A stretch of 64,000 bases of DNA from Platerodrilus igneus (Eukaryota; Arthropoda; Insecta; Coleoptera; Lycidae): assembly GCA_036346225.1 (NCBI GenBank), contig JARFIW010001452.1, forward strand, positions 1,674,001-1,738,000, in the 5' to 3' direction. The notes under the pieces were generated by a model. That model did no database searches, had not been told where the DNA came from, and worked only from the letters and a program-made list of their open reading frames with translations. This document shows positions 33,881-43,905 of the stretch, piece after piece. The position numbers were made by a program, and so were the translations under genes. Within the stretch, counting starts at the first letter, position 1. The number at the start of each line of letters is the position of its first letter.

Positions 33881-35150
33881 CAAAAAGAAAATAAGAAACC
33901 ATGGATAACAAAGGATACCCTGTATTTAATAGAAGAAAGAGGAAAATACAAAAATAGATCAGATGAAACAGGAAAACAGAGATACAAAGCCATAAAACGG
34001 GGAATTATTTGCAAATGCAGGAAAGCTAAAGAACAATGGATTGATGAAAAGTGCAACGAGGTACAAACTAAGATGGAAATAGGAAAGACAGACAAAGCAT
34101 ACAAATTAATTAGGATGAATTTTAGAGATATAAAACCATATAGCAAAAATATAAGGGACGCACAAGGAAACGTCATTATAGAAAATGTAGAGAAATCAGC
34201 TAGATGGCAGGAATATACAGGGAATTTATATTCAAAAGAGGAATTAACAGCATTAGAACAGGAATCAGTCATTGAATTTTATACTTAGAGATGAGCATTA
34301 AAGAGTCTGAAAAATGGTAAGGCACCGGGTACAGATAAGGTGCAAGCAGAAACTCTAAAAGCCGCTGTATAAGCAGTAACAGAACGTCTCTTCCAACTTG
34401 TAAGCTATATATATGAGACAGGCGAGATACCCATAGATTTCAAACGTAACATCATAGTAGCTATAAAAAAAAAGATGCGCGGATAGATGTGAAAATTTTC
34501 GAACAATAAGCTTGACAGCACACGTTTCAAAAATATTAACTAGAATTGTACAAAGACGAATAGAAACACGAGCTGAAGAAATACTGGGAGAAGATTAATT
34601 TGGGTTTATGCGAAACAGGGGAACACGGGAGGCGATTTTAGCTCAGGGGGTGATAATAGAGAAAATAATAGAGAAGGGGGAAAGCGGATATATAGGGTTT
34701 GTACATCTGGAAAAAGCATTCAACAATGTAAAATGGAACAAAATTTTCGAAATGCTCAAAAAGATTGGAATTGAATCTTAGGGATAGACGAATAGTATAT
34801 AGCTTATATAAAAAACAAACATCAGTAGTAGAATTAGAGCAAGAAGGTAGAGAAATAAATATTAGGAAAGGGGTGAGATAGGGATTTGCCTTATCCCCAT
34901 TAATTTTTAACTTGTACATAGAAGAGGCAATGAATACTGTCCAATGCAGAAAGATATTTGGAATTAATATGCAAGTACAAACGATTGATATGCTTAGATT
35001 TGCAGATGATATAGCGGTTTTAGCATCTAGCAAGGAAGAGTTAGAAGCTGCCCTTAATGCAATGGAAACAGTTCTAACGGAGAGGTATGGTATGAAAATT
35101 AACAAAAATAAAACTAAAGTTCTAGTATGCAAAAAAAAAGGAAAATAAAT
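33881..35150 (+). pseudogene. RTE/L2-like LINE 1: reverse transcriptase
   Basis: A linker rich in Lys and Arg (33900-34290) leads to LKNGKAPGTDKVQAETLK (about 34310-34360). The finger and palm parts that follow are full of stops, for example VHLEKAFNN for DLEKAFDN (about 34704) and GFALSPLIFNLYIEEAMN with the preceding RQG lost to a TAG (about 34880-34935). The catalytic MLRFADDIAVLAS (about 34990-35028) is intact in a short frame, followed by MKINKNKTKVLV. The copy cannot make an active enzyme. Confidence 0.85.
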
Positions 35151-35319
35151 CAAAACCAAGAATACAAATAGGTAACGAGAACTTACAAGAGGTTACGGAT
35201 TTCTTCTACCCAGGAAGTCAAATAACGTAAGATGGGAAAAGCACAAAACGTATAAAACATAGATTAGCACAAGGTCGTGCTACATTTAACAAGAAAAAGC
35301 AACTACTGTCCTCAAAGAC

Positions 35320-35797
35320 CACAAACATATTAACAAGTAAAAGATTGCTTAAAACATATGTGTGGAGCACAGCACTGTATGGCTGTGAAGCCTGGACAGT
35401 AAAAGAAGCAGATGAGAAAAAGGTAGAAGCCTTTGAAATGTGGTACTACAGACGTATGATGAAGATACCATGGACAGACAGAGTTAAGAACAAAGAGGTA
35501 CTAGAAATGGTAGGAAAAAAAGAAGTATGTAGAAAACAGTAAAAAATAGGAGAGGTAAAATGATAGGCCACATACTAAGACATGAGGAAATAGTGCGGAA
35601 TATATTAGAAGCAGAGATAGGAAAAAAAAGAATTAGAGGTAGACCTAGGTTAGACTACTGCACACAGATAGTGAAAGATGTAGGTTGTGAAAATTTCAGG
35701 GAAATATGTAGGCTAGCTCATAATAGAAATCAGTGTAGGTACGCTTCCAATCAGCCGCAAGATGGAAAAACTAATAACAAAAATAATAACTGTACTT
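35320..35797 (+). pseudogene. RTE/L2-like LINE 1: C-terminal domain
   Basis: Reads LLKTYVWSTALYGCEAWTVK, EAFEMWYYRRMMKIPWTDRV and, after one frame change at about 35540, MIGHILRHEEIVRNI and KRIRGRPRLDY. This W-S-x-x-L-Y-G-C-E-x-W-T and G-H-x-x-R-H pattern is the conserved region after the reverse transcriptase in this LINE group. Confidence 0.85.
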
Positions 35798-36890
35798 AAA
35801 CATGGTGATTATTATAAACACCTACAGATATTGGTTTTGCAATACTCTCAACTAATGTTAATTGTGCGAAAGGATTTATTTGAAAACCATGAATACGGCA
35901 AATGTCTAATTTGATAACTACTGATACGGCTAATGTCTAAGTGTTGGGGAAACTTTGGAAGCCACAGGCTGCTTAACTCCCTTCACATACCACTGAATCT
36001 TGGTGAAATAGGGCATATAATTAGAGAGCAATAGAAGGGAATCGAGCTGTATATCGGTTGTTGTGAGAATTGCAGGGAACGTTGTAGGCTAGCTCAGAAC
36101 ATAAATAAAAATAAGCTGAGGTACAAGTCCAACCAGTTCCAAGATGTAAAACCCAATGACGAAAAAATAAGTGCTCCTAAATTTGATGATTATTATAAAC
36201 AACTACAGGTGTTGGTTGTGAAATATTTTCAACTAATGTTGATTGTGCGTAAGGATAAATTGAAAAATTATTAATTCGACAACGGTTCAGGTGCTGGTGG
36301 AACTTGGCAGCCAACGGCTGCTTACCCCACTTCATATACCACTTAATATCGGGGAATAGTGTATATAACTGTAAAACAATAGAAGGTGATCGATCTACAT
36401 CGAACAAGAAAGAACAGCAGCTATGTTCAAAGACAACGAACATAGATACAAGAAGAAAACTATTCAAAGCATAGTGTGGAGCACAGCACAGTACATCTAT
36501 GAAATAGGGGTAGTAGGAAAAGCAGACAGAAAGAGATAGAAACCTTCTGGAATGTTGTGCTTCAGATGTATGAAGATGGTAGCATCGACAGACAAAGTTA
36601 GTAACAAATAGGTTGTAGAAATAGTAGAGGAATAAAGATATCTGTGGAAAATGGAAAAATAGGAGAAATATGACAGGCTACGTTCTAATGCATTTCTGGG
36701 GAATAGTACGAGATATACTACAAGCAGAGATAGGAAAAAAGGAGGTAGATGTAGACCTAGATCAGATAGTTATAGATGCAGACTGTGCATATTTCAGGGA
36801 AATGTATAGGTTGGTTCAGACTAGGAAACAATGAGGGTACGCGTCCAACCAGTTCTAGGACTGAAGACCTAATGATGATGATGACATACA
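35798..36890 (+). repeat. Tandem partial copies of the LINE 1 3' end
   Basis: Two further 3' ends of the same LINE follow. The block at 35811-36040 (tgattattataaacacctac, aactaatgttaattgtgcg) recurs at 36184-36380. Pieces of the C-terminal coding region reappear at 36064-36160 (gttgtaggctagctcagaa) and 36410-36860 (gtgtggagcacagcacagta, tgacaggctacgtt). The last copy ends in gatgatgatgatgac (36872-36886), probably the simple-repeat tail of the LINE. All are heavily mutated. Confidence 0.75.
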
Positions 36891-38258
36891 GCTAAACATA
36901 CTCAAAGGTCACGGGGTGAGTTAGCTACAGATCAACACTACCATGATTATAAACTACTTAATTTGGTAGCTTGACAACACTCTTAACAACTGCAAAAATC
37001 ATACGTCAATCATGGAATTTTCAGAAGTTTAGGTCTTATTTTTAATAAAATACTGAATTGTAGGGTTTTGTGTCTGCTAATGTAACTCGTGGTTTTATTA
37101 TTTTCTTAAGAATATAGACCATGTTAGACCTTATACCGTAGTTCTGGACACCATACCTTTTAGACACCTCACGTTGTTTTATTATTTTAACAATTATTCA
37201 TAGGAAACTCCTCCCTACGTTTATTACCTAATGATTCGACGAAGTTTTATTATTCACTCTATACTATTTTCAAATTATTAGTTCAACTTAATTTATTTAT
37301 TTTCCTAATTTAGAACGTTCACACTGTTTATTATGTTTATTCTGGTGTTTAAAGTACTCGCGTGTAAATTTATTGATCATACATTTAAAGTGTGTACTAA
37401 CAAGTGCCACAAACAAAACATTTACGATGCGTTTTAAATGCTCCAATATACCTAAATGAACACTATAAAGCTCAACATATAATATGTTGCCTTGGTCAGT
37501 ATTTTAACTACTTACTTTTACTTTTATAATGTGTAAATAGTTAGTAGTCAACCATATAAATTAAGCTAAGTAAACTTGTAAACAAATAAAAAGTTAAATG
37601 TCTTCCATAAAAATTATACCATCATCATTGAGAAACATATAGTAGCGCTAGACGAAGAAGCGACAGTGGCATGCAGAAACTGATAGACTGTATGCGTATG
37701 TGAGTAATAATAAGAACAATTAACATTCGGCGGATTGTTAATTGTTATACCTGTAATAAAACAATGAATATAGTCTTTTTAGTACGTGTTTATTATTTTG
37801 ATGGTACTTTAGAATGATGCGTTGTAATGTGCGTTTCCGATTCACATTCCAACCAATAAACGTTTAACTTTCAATAAAGTTACGATATGATATTATTGCA
37901 CAATTTCAAGTTTATTTTATGTCATTTAATACAATCATCCTGTAGATTTCCTTACACGTATAACATAAGGAATTTTAATCCTGAGGTCTGATCAGATTGT
38001 ACTATTCTTATTTTACTGCGTAATATACTAAAAAGAAAAGACGAGGTGTTGGTCAATATCGACGTAAAGTTTACTGCATCAAACTACCTAAATCACTGAA
38101 ACGTACGATGGTAGAGTGGCGTGCTCTTACACGAAACAATGTTATTGTAAATGTTCAAGATTAACTAAAAATGCTGAAATTAAATGAAAAATGTTATTGA
38201 CGTTTATATATGACTTTGACTTTTACAAAAACCTACTTTCTATAACCAATAGTGTTAA

Positions 38259-38261
<3 letters not shown>
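36891..38261. other. AT-rich stretch without recognised features
   Basis: No reading frame of note, RNA or repeat was recognised before the first (TA)n tract of the PLE cluster. Confidence 0.5.

Positions 38262-38307
<46 letters not shown>
38262..38307. repeat. (TA)n microsatellite, left border of PLE1
   Basis: Pure AT dinucleotide run immediately preceding PLE1 sequence. Confidence 0.95.
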
Positions 38308-38311
<4 letters not shown>

Positions 38312-38389
38312 TTGAGGATGATTTTCTTGAGTTATAGGTCAAAACATTAATATAAAGTTTTACATTTTATTGTGCCATAACCTCACTCG

Positions 38390-38430
38390 ATCATACGTAC
38401 GTTTCGACTGCTTGAGCCTTTTTCAATGAT
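38390..38430 (-). ncRNA. Hammerhead-like motif, PLE1 left arm
   Basis: On the minus strand: stem I ATCAT/ATGAT, box TTGAAAAAG (canonical CTGANGA degenerate, with one extra A), stem II GCT/AGC, then GAAA and the 8-nt palindrome ACGTACGT as stem III. The right-arm copy at 39867 has ACCAT/ATGGT, a compensatory pair change. Two core changes make activity doubtful. Confidence 0.5.
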
Positions 38431-38579
38431 TCAGTCATTCTTATAAATTAATTTACTAATATACTAACCTATCTCTCTTTTTCTTTGGTTTGATTCAATT
38501 TTGAGTATTGTCGTTTTCTCGTAATTAAATTTGTGTTTATTTTGTGTTTCATGTTTGGCTTTGTCTAGCGTGATCGCAC

Positions 38580-39063
38580 AAATAGCGCTAGAAAAACTTT
38601 TTCCTATAGATATGTTGATGATTGTATTTGTGCTGTTCCAATGGATAAAATAGAATATACTCTTAAATTATTTAATAGTTTTCATGAAAAACTACAATTT
38701 ACCATAGAAATTGAAAAAAACAACAAACTAAATTTTCTAGACATGACTATACACACCAAAAAGAAACAGGTACTAAAAACTGAATGGTATAATAAGAAAA
38801 CGTGGTCGGGAAGGTATATCAACTACCACTTGCAACATCATATTGCCTACAAAAAGGCTGTGGTAATAGGTTTGGCAGACAGAGCCATGAAATTGTCAAA
38901 TCCTGAATACAGACATAAAGCAATTATAAAAGCTAAACATGCTCTTATGGAAAACAATTACCCTAAACACTTTATAGATGCAATCTTTAAAAAACAGATA
39001 AATAAATACTACAACATAACAAAAAATATAAACGAAAATAAAAAAATGACAAAACGTATATAA
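38580..39063 (+). pseudogene. PLE1 reverse transcriptase, palm to thumb (5'-truncated)
   Basis: Open from about 38580, where the inverted arm ends. It opens FSYRYVDDCICAVP: Y-V-D-D is reverse-transcriptase motif C with two catalytic aspartates. Then FTIEIEKNNKLNFLDMTIH (the LNFLD box of Penelope enzymes), EWYNKKTWSGRYINYHLQH and a Lys-rich tail, up to a stop at 39061-39063. The N-terminal half of the enzyme is absent. A single frame change near 39058 separates it from the endonuclease frame. Confidence 0.85.
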
Positions 39064-39515
39064 CTTTACCATATATTAATGGGTTATCTGAGAATATCCA
39101 AAAACTAGTTAAAAAATACGATATAGATACAACTCATAAAAGTATTAACCTAAATAAAAATTTATTTACTAAAATAAAAGATAAAATACCTAAAAATAAA
39201 AAAACCCACACCGTATATAAGATCCCATGCCAAGAAGGATGTGACAGTGTATACATTGGCCAGAGCATGCAGCATCTTGAGAAACGGTTGAATGGACACA
39301 AATATGATAAAAACAATGCGACCGCCCTAACTAAACATGAAACACAAAATAAACACAAATTTAATTACGAGAAAACGACAATACTCAAAATTGAATCAAA
39401 CCAAAGAAAAAAAGAGTTATATGAAATGATTTTCATAACATTAAATCCCACAGCAATTAATGACAAAATAGATATAAAAAATTTGAGTAAAATCTATCAT
39501 AATTTAATTAAATAA
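39064..39515 (+). pseudogene. PLE1 GIY-YIG endonuclease domain
   Basis: Open in one frame from 39064 to 39515. It reads THTVYKIPCQEGCDSVYIGQ, the GIY-YIG pattern of Penelope endonucleases with the C-x-x-x-C insertion, then HLEKRLNGHKYD (catalytic Arg region) and TKHETQNKHKFNYEKTTIL. The C-terminal IDIKNLSKIYHNL is also typical. The domain would nick target DNA for insertion. It lacks its own start because a frameshift splits it from the reverse transcriptase. Confidence 0.85.
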
Positions 39516-39866
39516 ATAAACAAAAAAATTATAATAAAATAAAACTAATGGACAAAATTGAGAAATATCGGATATAAATATATAATTTAAAATAGATGAT
39601 CAGGTTTACTGGAGTGACAGCAATGTATTAATAGATAATAGATAGTTTAGGATAACATTTTGTATTGATACAACACATGCGGTTATATACGCACATTCAA
39701 CAATAAGGTAGGTTAAGAATTTTGTAACGTACTTTTAAATGACATACAAATAGGCTTAGTTTATTTAGTTGTTAAATGTATAACGAATAGAATAGTTTAG
39801 GGTAAGTGACAGAATTATATAAGGGTAGGTTAGTATATTAGTAAATTAATTTATAGGAATGACTAA

Positions 39867-39907
39867 ACCATTGAAAAAGGCTCAAGCTGTCGAAACGTAC
39901 GTATGGT
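39867..39907 (+). ncRNA. Hammerhead-like motif, PLE1 3' region
   Basis: Stem I ACCAT (39867-39871) with ATGGT (39903-39907), box TTGAAAAAG, stem II GCT/AGC, GAAA box, palindromic stem III ACGTACGT and a GUA-type cleavage site. See the left-arm copy for the compensatory change. Confidence 0.5.
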
Positions 39908-40023
39908 CGAGTGAGGTTATGGCACAATAAAATGTAAAACTTTATATTAATGTTTTGACCTATAACCCAAGAAAATCATCCTCAAACAAATATAGAGTGA
40001 AAAGGTCAAGAAAAATAAAGACA

Positions 40024-40028
<5 letters not shown>

Positions 40029-40070
<42 letters not shown>
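40029..40070. repeat. (TA)n microsatellite between PLE1 and PLE2
   Basis: Pure TA run joining two unrelated PLE families. Confidence 0.95.
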
Positions 40071-40075
<5 letters not shown>

Positions 40076-40129
40076 ATTTAATTTATTGGGGATTGCAGGA
40101 AATTAAGAAAGTCTACTCTTTTGTCTTTA

Positions 40130-40170
40130 ACTCAAGCTTTCGAGATTTTATTTTTCTTTTCTTCGGGAGT
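40130..40170 (-). ncRNA. Hammerhead-like motif, PLE2 left arm
   Basis: Minus strand: stem I ACTC/GAGT, box CCGAAGAA (one change from the right-arm copy), GAAA box, palindromic stem III AGCT. Copy of 42213-42253. Confidence 0.4.
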
Positions 40171-40979
40171 AACTAAATAAATACAATGGTAAACAAATAA
40201 ATAAATTTTAAAAGTTAAATACTTACGAATGTGAGGTTTGACTTAGATTTAAAATATTAATTTTAAATTACAAAAATATGTTTCAGAATTTTGAAGGTAA
40301 AAGTAAGTGTCAATGTCAATGGGTACTACAAGATTAAAATTAGTGATACAAAAATAATAATTCCTTGGATAAATTTTAAACATTAAACAAGTATTAAAAT
40401 AATTAATTAACTAACAAACATAAACTAAAACGCAAGAGTATGTACGTCTGTATGAGAAATTTGTACAAGTAGTAGGAAGACGTAGAAGCAATAGAATCAC
40501 ATTCATTTTATCATATAAACATATATAAATGTATAGAAATACATATGTGTGTGCATGTACACATGCAAACAATTCACATACAAAAAATAAATAAAACAAA
40601 AAAGAAAGAACATGTGCAAGAATACACGTAAGTATAAACGTAAACATACAACCAACAGACACACAAACACCGACAAACAAACACACATACACATACACAG
40701 ACACATAAACAAAAAAAAAACATAGCTAAGAATATAAGCACTAATGAGATTTAGTAATTATGTCTGTGGTACAGTTCTTGTTCTTATTTTGGTGTCTATT
40801 TCCAGTAGATACGCGTATATGCAGCTAAGATTATCTATATCTTTCTTTAAATTTAGTGCTTCTGGTTTTGTGCAATTCTAACCATTTCTATGAATTTCCT
40901 TTTTGTAGTGTCCTTTTCTACATCTAAAATTACTACATCAGTATAGTTCATTTTGTGGCCTGTTTCTATAACATATCTT

Positions 40980-41621
40980 CTAGGATAACCATTCTTTTGT
41001 AATCCTAGAAGATTTCTAACAAAACTCCTATATAATACACCTATCAAAAAACATCCAACACCGCATACACAACAAGAAGAAACCAATAACCTAACAGAAG
41101 TTCATAATCTCTCAAAATACGTAAGCTTACCATATATCAGAGATCTAACAAAACGAATAACATCTATAATCAAAAACCCTACAATTAAAATTGCACTAAA
41201 AAATGTCAAATTAAGCAGAAGTCTTTACACTCAAATCAAAGATGTTACTTCAAAAGAACTAAAATCTAACATAGTCTACAAAATTCCTTGTTGTAACTGT
41301 ATTCAAAGTTATATTGGCCAAACGTCAAGGACGCTCCATCAACGAATTACTTCACATAAAAGTGATACCAGAAGAAATGTTAATTCTTCAGCACTTTCAA
41401 CGCATGTTATAGAAACAGGCCACAAAATGAACTATACTGATGCAGTAATTTTAGATGTAGAAAAGTACACTACAAAAAGGAAATTCATAGAAATGGTTAG
41501 AATTGCACAAGAACCAGAAGCGCTAAATTTAAAGAAAGATATAGATAATCTTAGCTGCATATACGCGTATCTACTGGAAATAGACACCAAAATAAGAACA
41601 AGAACTGTACCACAGACATAA
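40980..41621 (+). CDS. PLE2 C-terminal region with GIY-YIG endonuclease (5'-truncated)
   Basis: Open throughout on the plus strand. It reads RRFLTKLLYNTPIKKH, then VSLPYIRDLTKRITSIIK and SRSLYTQIKDVTSKELKSN, the Penelope linker between reverse transcriptase and endonuclease. Next come SNIVYKIPCCNCIQSYIGQT (GIY-YIG), LHQRITSHKSDTRRN and STHVIETGHKMNY, then a C-terminal tail to the stop at 41619-41621. The last 220 bases fall in the palindrome arm and are mirrored at 40971-40755. The reverse transcriptase is absent. There is no start codon of its own; it was created by truncation at the inversion point. Confidence 0.85.
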
Positions 41622-42212
41622 TTACTAAATCTCATTAGTGCTTATATTCTTAGCTTTGTTTTTTTTGTTTATGTGTCTGTGTATGTGTATGTGTGTTGTG
41701 TGTTTGTTTGTTGGTGTTTGTGTGTCTGTTGGTTGTATGTTTACGTTTATACTTACGTGTATTCTTGCACATGTTCTTTCTTTTTTGTTTTATTTATTTT
41801 TTGTATGTGAATTGTTTGCATGTGTACATGCACACACATATGTATTTCTATACATTTATATATGTTTATATGATAAAATGAATGTGATTCTATTGCTTCT
41901 ACGTCTTCCTACTACTTGTACAAATTTCTCATACAGACGTACATACTCTTGCGTTTTAGTTTATGTTTGTTAGTTAATTAATTATTTTAATACTTGTTTA
42001 ATGTTTAAAATTTATCCAAGGAATTATTATTTTTGTATCACTAATTTTAATCTTATAGTACCCATTGACATTGACACTTACTTTTACCTTCAAAATTCTG
42101 AAACATATTTTGTAATTTAAAATTAATATTTTAAATCTAAGTCAAACCTCACATTCGTAAGTATTTAACTTTTAAAATTTATTTATTTGTTTACCATTGT
42201 ATTTATTTAGTT

Positions 42213-42253
42213 ACTCCTGAAGAAGAGAAAAATAAAATCTCGAAAGCTTGAGT
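42213..42253 (+). ncRNA. Hammerhead-like motif, PLE2 3' region
   Basis: Stem I ACTC (42213-42216) with GAGT (42250-42253), box CTGAAGAA (CTGANGA plus one A), stem II GAGA/TCTC, GAAA box and 4-nt palindromic stem III AGCT with a UU cleavage position. The extra A after the box makes activity uncertain. Confidence 0.5.
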
Positions 42254-42343
42254 TAAAGAAAAAAGAGTAGACTTTCTTAATTTCCTGCAATCCCCAATAA
42301 ATTGAATTATTTTAAATTAATATTCAGCAAATAAAACGTGAAG

Positions 42344-42345
<2 letters not shown>

Positions 42346-42391
<46 letters not shown>
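42346..42391. repeat. (TA)n microsatellite between PLE2 and PLE3
   Basis: Pure AT run joining the tail of PLE2 to the 3' end of PLE3. Confidence 0.95.
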
Positions 42392-42394
<3 letters not shown>

Positions 42395-42458
42395 GATTAA
42401 TGTGATATTGGGGTATCAGTCAGGTTTTTTATTTGTAATAAAACTTCTTCTATACTAA

Positions 42459-42496
42459 TTCGAGCTTTCGAAAATTATTATTTTCTTCTTCAGGAA
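42459..42496 (-). ncRNA. Hammerhead-like motif, PLE3 3' repeat
   Basis: Minus strand: stem I TTC/GAA, box CTGAAGAA, stem II GAAAA/TTTTC, GAAA box and palindromic stem III AGCT with a UC cleavage position. Stem I is only 3 bp, and one extra A follows the CTGANGA box. Confidence 0.45.
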
Positions 42497-42714
42497 AACT
42501 ATAAGTACAAACTTAGGGTAATTATCAATTGTAGAATAATAAACTTTTTATAAAATAGGATTAAAATCTAGCATCTAAAATTAATTTGAATTTGTATAAA
42601 TTGAATTTGACATGTTTTGATTGAAGACAACTGTAAGTGTATCTTAGATTATAATAAAATTAAATTTCGTGTCTGTTGTATGGTGAATTGTAAAGTATGC
42701 TGTTTGAATTAATG

Positions 42715-43905
42715 TCAGGTGTTGGTGTGTCTTTTGTATTTATTAGATTTTTTAATAACGGTCAGAAAATATGAGTAAATGTTGAGATTTTGTGTATCTG
42801 TTTTTTTATTTAAAGGTGTTTTTTGTAAAAAAATAGCTATCATTTGTAAAAGCAATCGTTTTTTGTAGTTTGTTTCATTGAAGATTATACTAGTATTATT
42901 ATAATTAATTTTATGACCTGTTTCGATGGCATGGGAGGAAAGTGCACATGTTTTATTGTTGTGTCTGCAGTTGCTTTTATGTGAGGCTATTCTGGTTGAG
43001 AGCCATGTGGAAGTGTGCCCTATGTATTTTCCATCACAGTCCTGGCAAGGTATACAATACACAATTCCCGATTTTCGTTGTTTTGTAGTAACATCTTTTA
43101 AGTTTGTGTATAATGTTCTATTTAAAGTTAATGTGGGTTTTATTGAAAATTTGATATTGTTTAAGTTTTTGAAGAGTTGTTTTAATTTACCAGTAAGTTT
43201 ATCTATGTGGGGTAGTGAGATATAGGTTGAGGGATCATCATTGTTGTTTACAGTGTTATTAACTTTATTGTTGTTGTTTATTTTGGAGGTGTTGAAAAGA
43301 AGTTTATTAGTTAGGGTTTTAGGGTATGAGTTTTTTAATAATAGATCTTTTAGTATCAATAAATTTTTATATTTTAAGGTATGATGTGATACAGATTCTA
43401 TTTTTCTCTTTAGACCTAGAATGATATTAATCTTTATGTGTATGGGGTGGAAAGAATGGTAATTTAAGTATCTTCCTGAAGATATTGATTTTCTGTACCA
43501 GTCGGTTATTAAAGTGTTATTTTTACGTATTATCAACATGTCTAAAAAGGGAACCGTATAGTTTGTTTCTTTTTCTATCGTGAATTGAATGGATGGATCA
43601 TAACTGTTAAATATTTGTAATGTATAATCTTCACTTTTTGATGGGACGCAGCAAATTAAATCATCTACAAACTTTTTTAGGAAAGGAAAATCAAAATTGC
43701 ATTTGGTAGTGCAGTCATCTATTAAGTCATCCATAATAAACTGTGCTATTATGGCTGATACACTGGCTCCCATAGGGGTGCCTAGTATTTGTTTATAGAA
43801 ACTGTTATTAGCTGAAAAGTAAGAAGTGTCAAATAGAAAGTCAATTAATTTTAAGAAGTTGGTTTTGTTTATTTTGCAATTGTTTTGGATACTGTCCCAA
43901 TGAAG
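42715..43905 (-). CDS. PLE3 reverse transcriptase C-terminal half and GIY-YIG endonuclease
   Basis: Second large frame of PLE3, open from about 43905 although its first ATG is 43773. In order: NFLKLIDFLFDTSYFSANN, then ILGTPMGASVSAIIAQ (palm motif), KFVDDLICCVP (motif C, F-V-D-D), FTIEKETNYTVPFLDMLI, DWYRKSISSGRYLNYHSFH, a linker with HIDKLTGKLKQLFKNLN, and the endonuclease GIVYCIPCQDCDGKYIGHT with STRIASHKSNC and SHAIETGHKINY. All landmarks of a Penelope polyprotein C-terminus are intact. A single frameshift near 43900-43925 separates it from the N-terminal frame. It is the best-preserved element protein in the window. Confidence 0.9.
   Translation of the reverse strand, partial: LHWDSIQNNCKINKTNFLKLIDFLFDTSYFSANNSFYKQILGTPMGASVSAIIAQFIMDDLIDDCTTKCNFDFPFLKKFVDDLICCVPSKSEDYTLQIFNSYDPSIQFTIEKETNYTVPFLDMLIIRKNNTLITDWYRKSISSGRYLNYHSFHPIHIKINIILGLKRKIESVSHHTLKYKNLLILKDLLLKNSYPKTLTNKLLFNTSKINNNNKVNNTVNNNDDPSTYISLPHIDKLTGKLKQLFKNLNNIKFSIKPTLTLNRTLYTNLKDVTTKQRKSGIVYCIPCQDCDGKYIGHTSTWLSTRIASHKSNCRHNNKTCALSSHAIETGHKINYNNTSIIFNETNYKKRLLLQMIAIFLQKTPLNKKTDTQNLNIYSYFLTVIKKSNKYKRHTNT

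Larger units (their letters stand above)
38308..40028 (+). mobile_element. Penelope-like element 1 (PLE1) with inverted 3'-end copy
   Basis: The plus-strand element (from about 38575) is preceded by an inverted copy of its own 3' end. Bases 38308-38465 are the reverse complement of 39845-40000 (gatgattttcttgagttata / ggttttgacctataaccc), and 38470-38560 complement 39330-39420, with the intervening 39420-39840 missing from the left arm. The whole is flanked by (TA)n on both sides. Inverted or tandem partial copies of this kind are typical of Penelope-like elements. Confidence 0.85.
40071..42316 (+). mobile_element. Penelope-like element 2 (PLE2), large palindrome
   Basis: Two inverted arms of about 905 bp (40071-40974 and 41404-42314) flank a 430-bp unique centre. 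The right arm is the 3' half of a plus-strand PLE; the left arm is its reverse complement, for example cctgtttctataacat (40959-40974) against atgttatagaaacagg (41404-41419). Identity looks above 95 percent, so the inversion is recent. The centre starts with a hairpin, cttctaggat and atcctagaag (40976-41012). Flanked by (TA)n on both sides after short AT-rich tails. Confidence 0.9.

Noticed and set aside
33835..34272. 145-residue minus-strand frame
   Set aside because: Antisense of the LINE 1 linker region.
34638..35159. 173-residue minus-strand frame
   Set aside because: Antisense shadow of the LINE 1 reverse transcriptase; hydrophobic composition results from the complementary A-rich strand.
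40411..40712. Cys- and Val-rich minus-strand frames, and their mirror at 41638-41973
   Set aside because: They translate the gt/ac-rich 3' untranslated part of PLE2; their perfect mirror comes from the palindrome, not from protein conservation.
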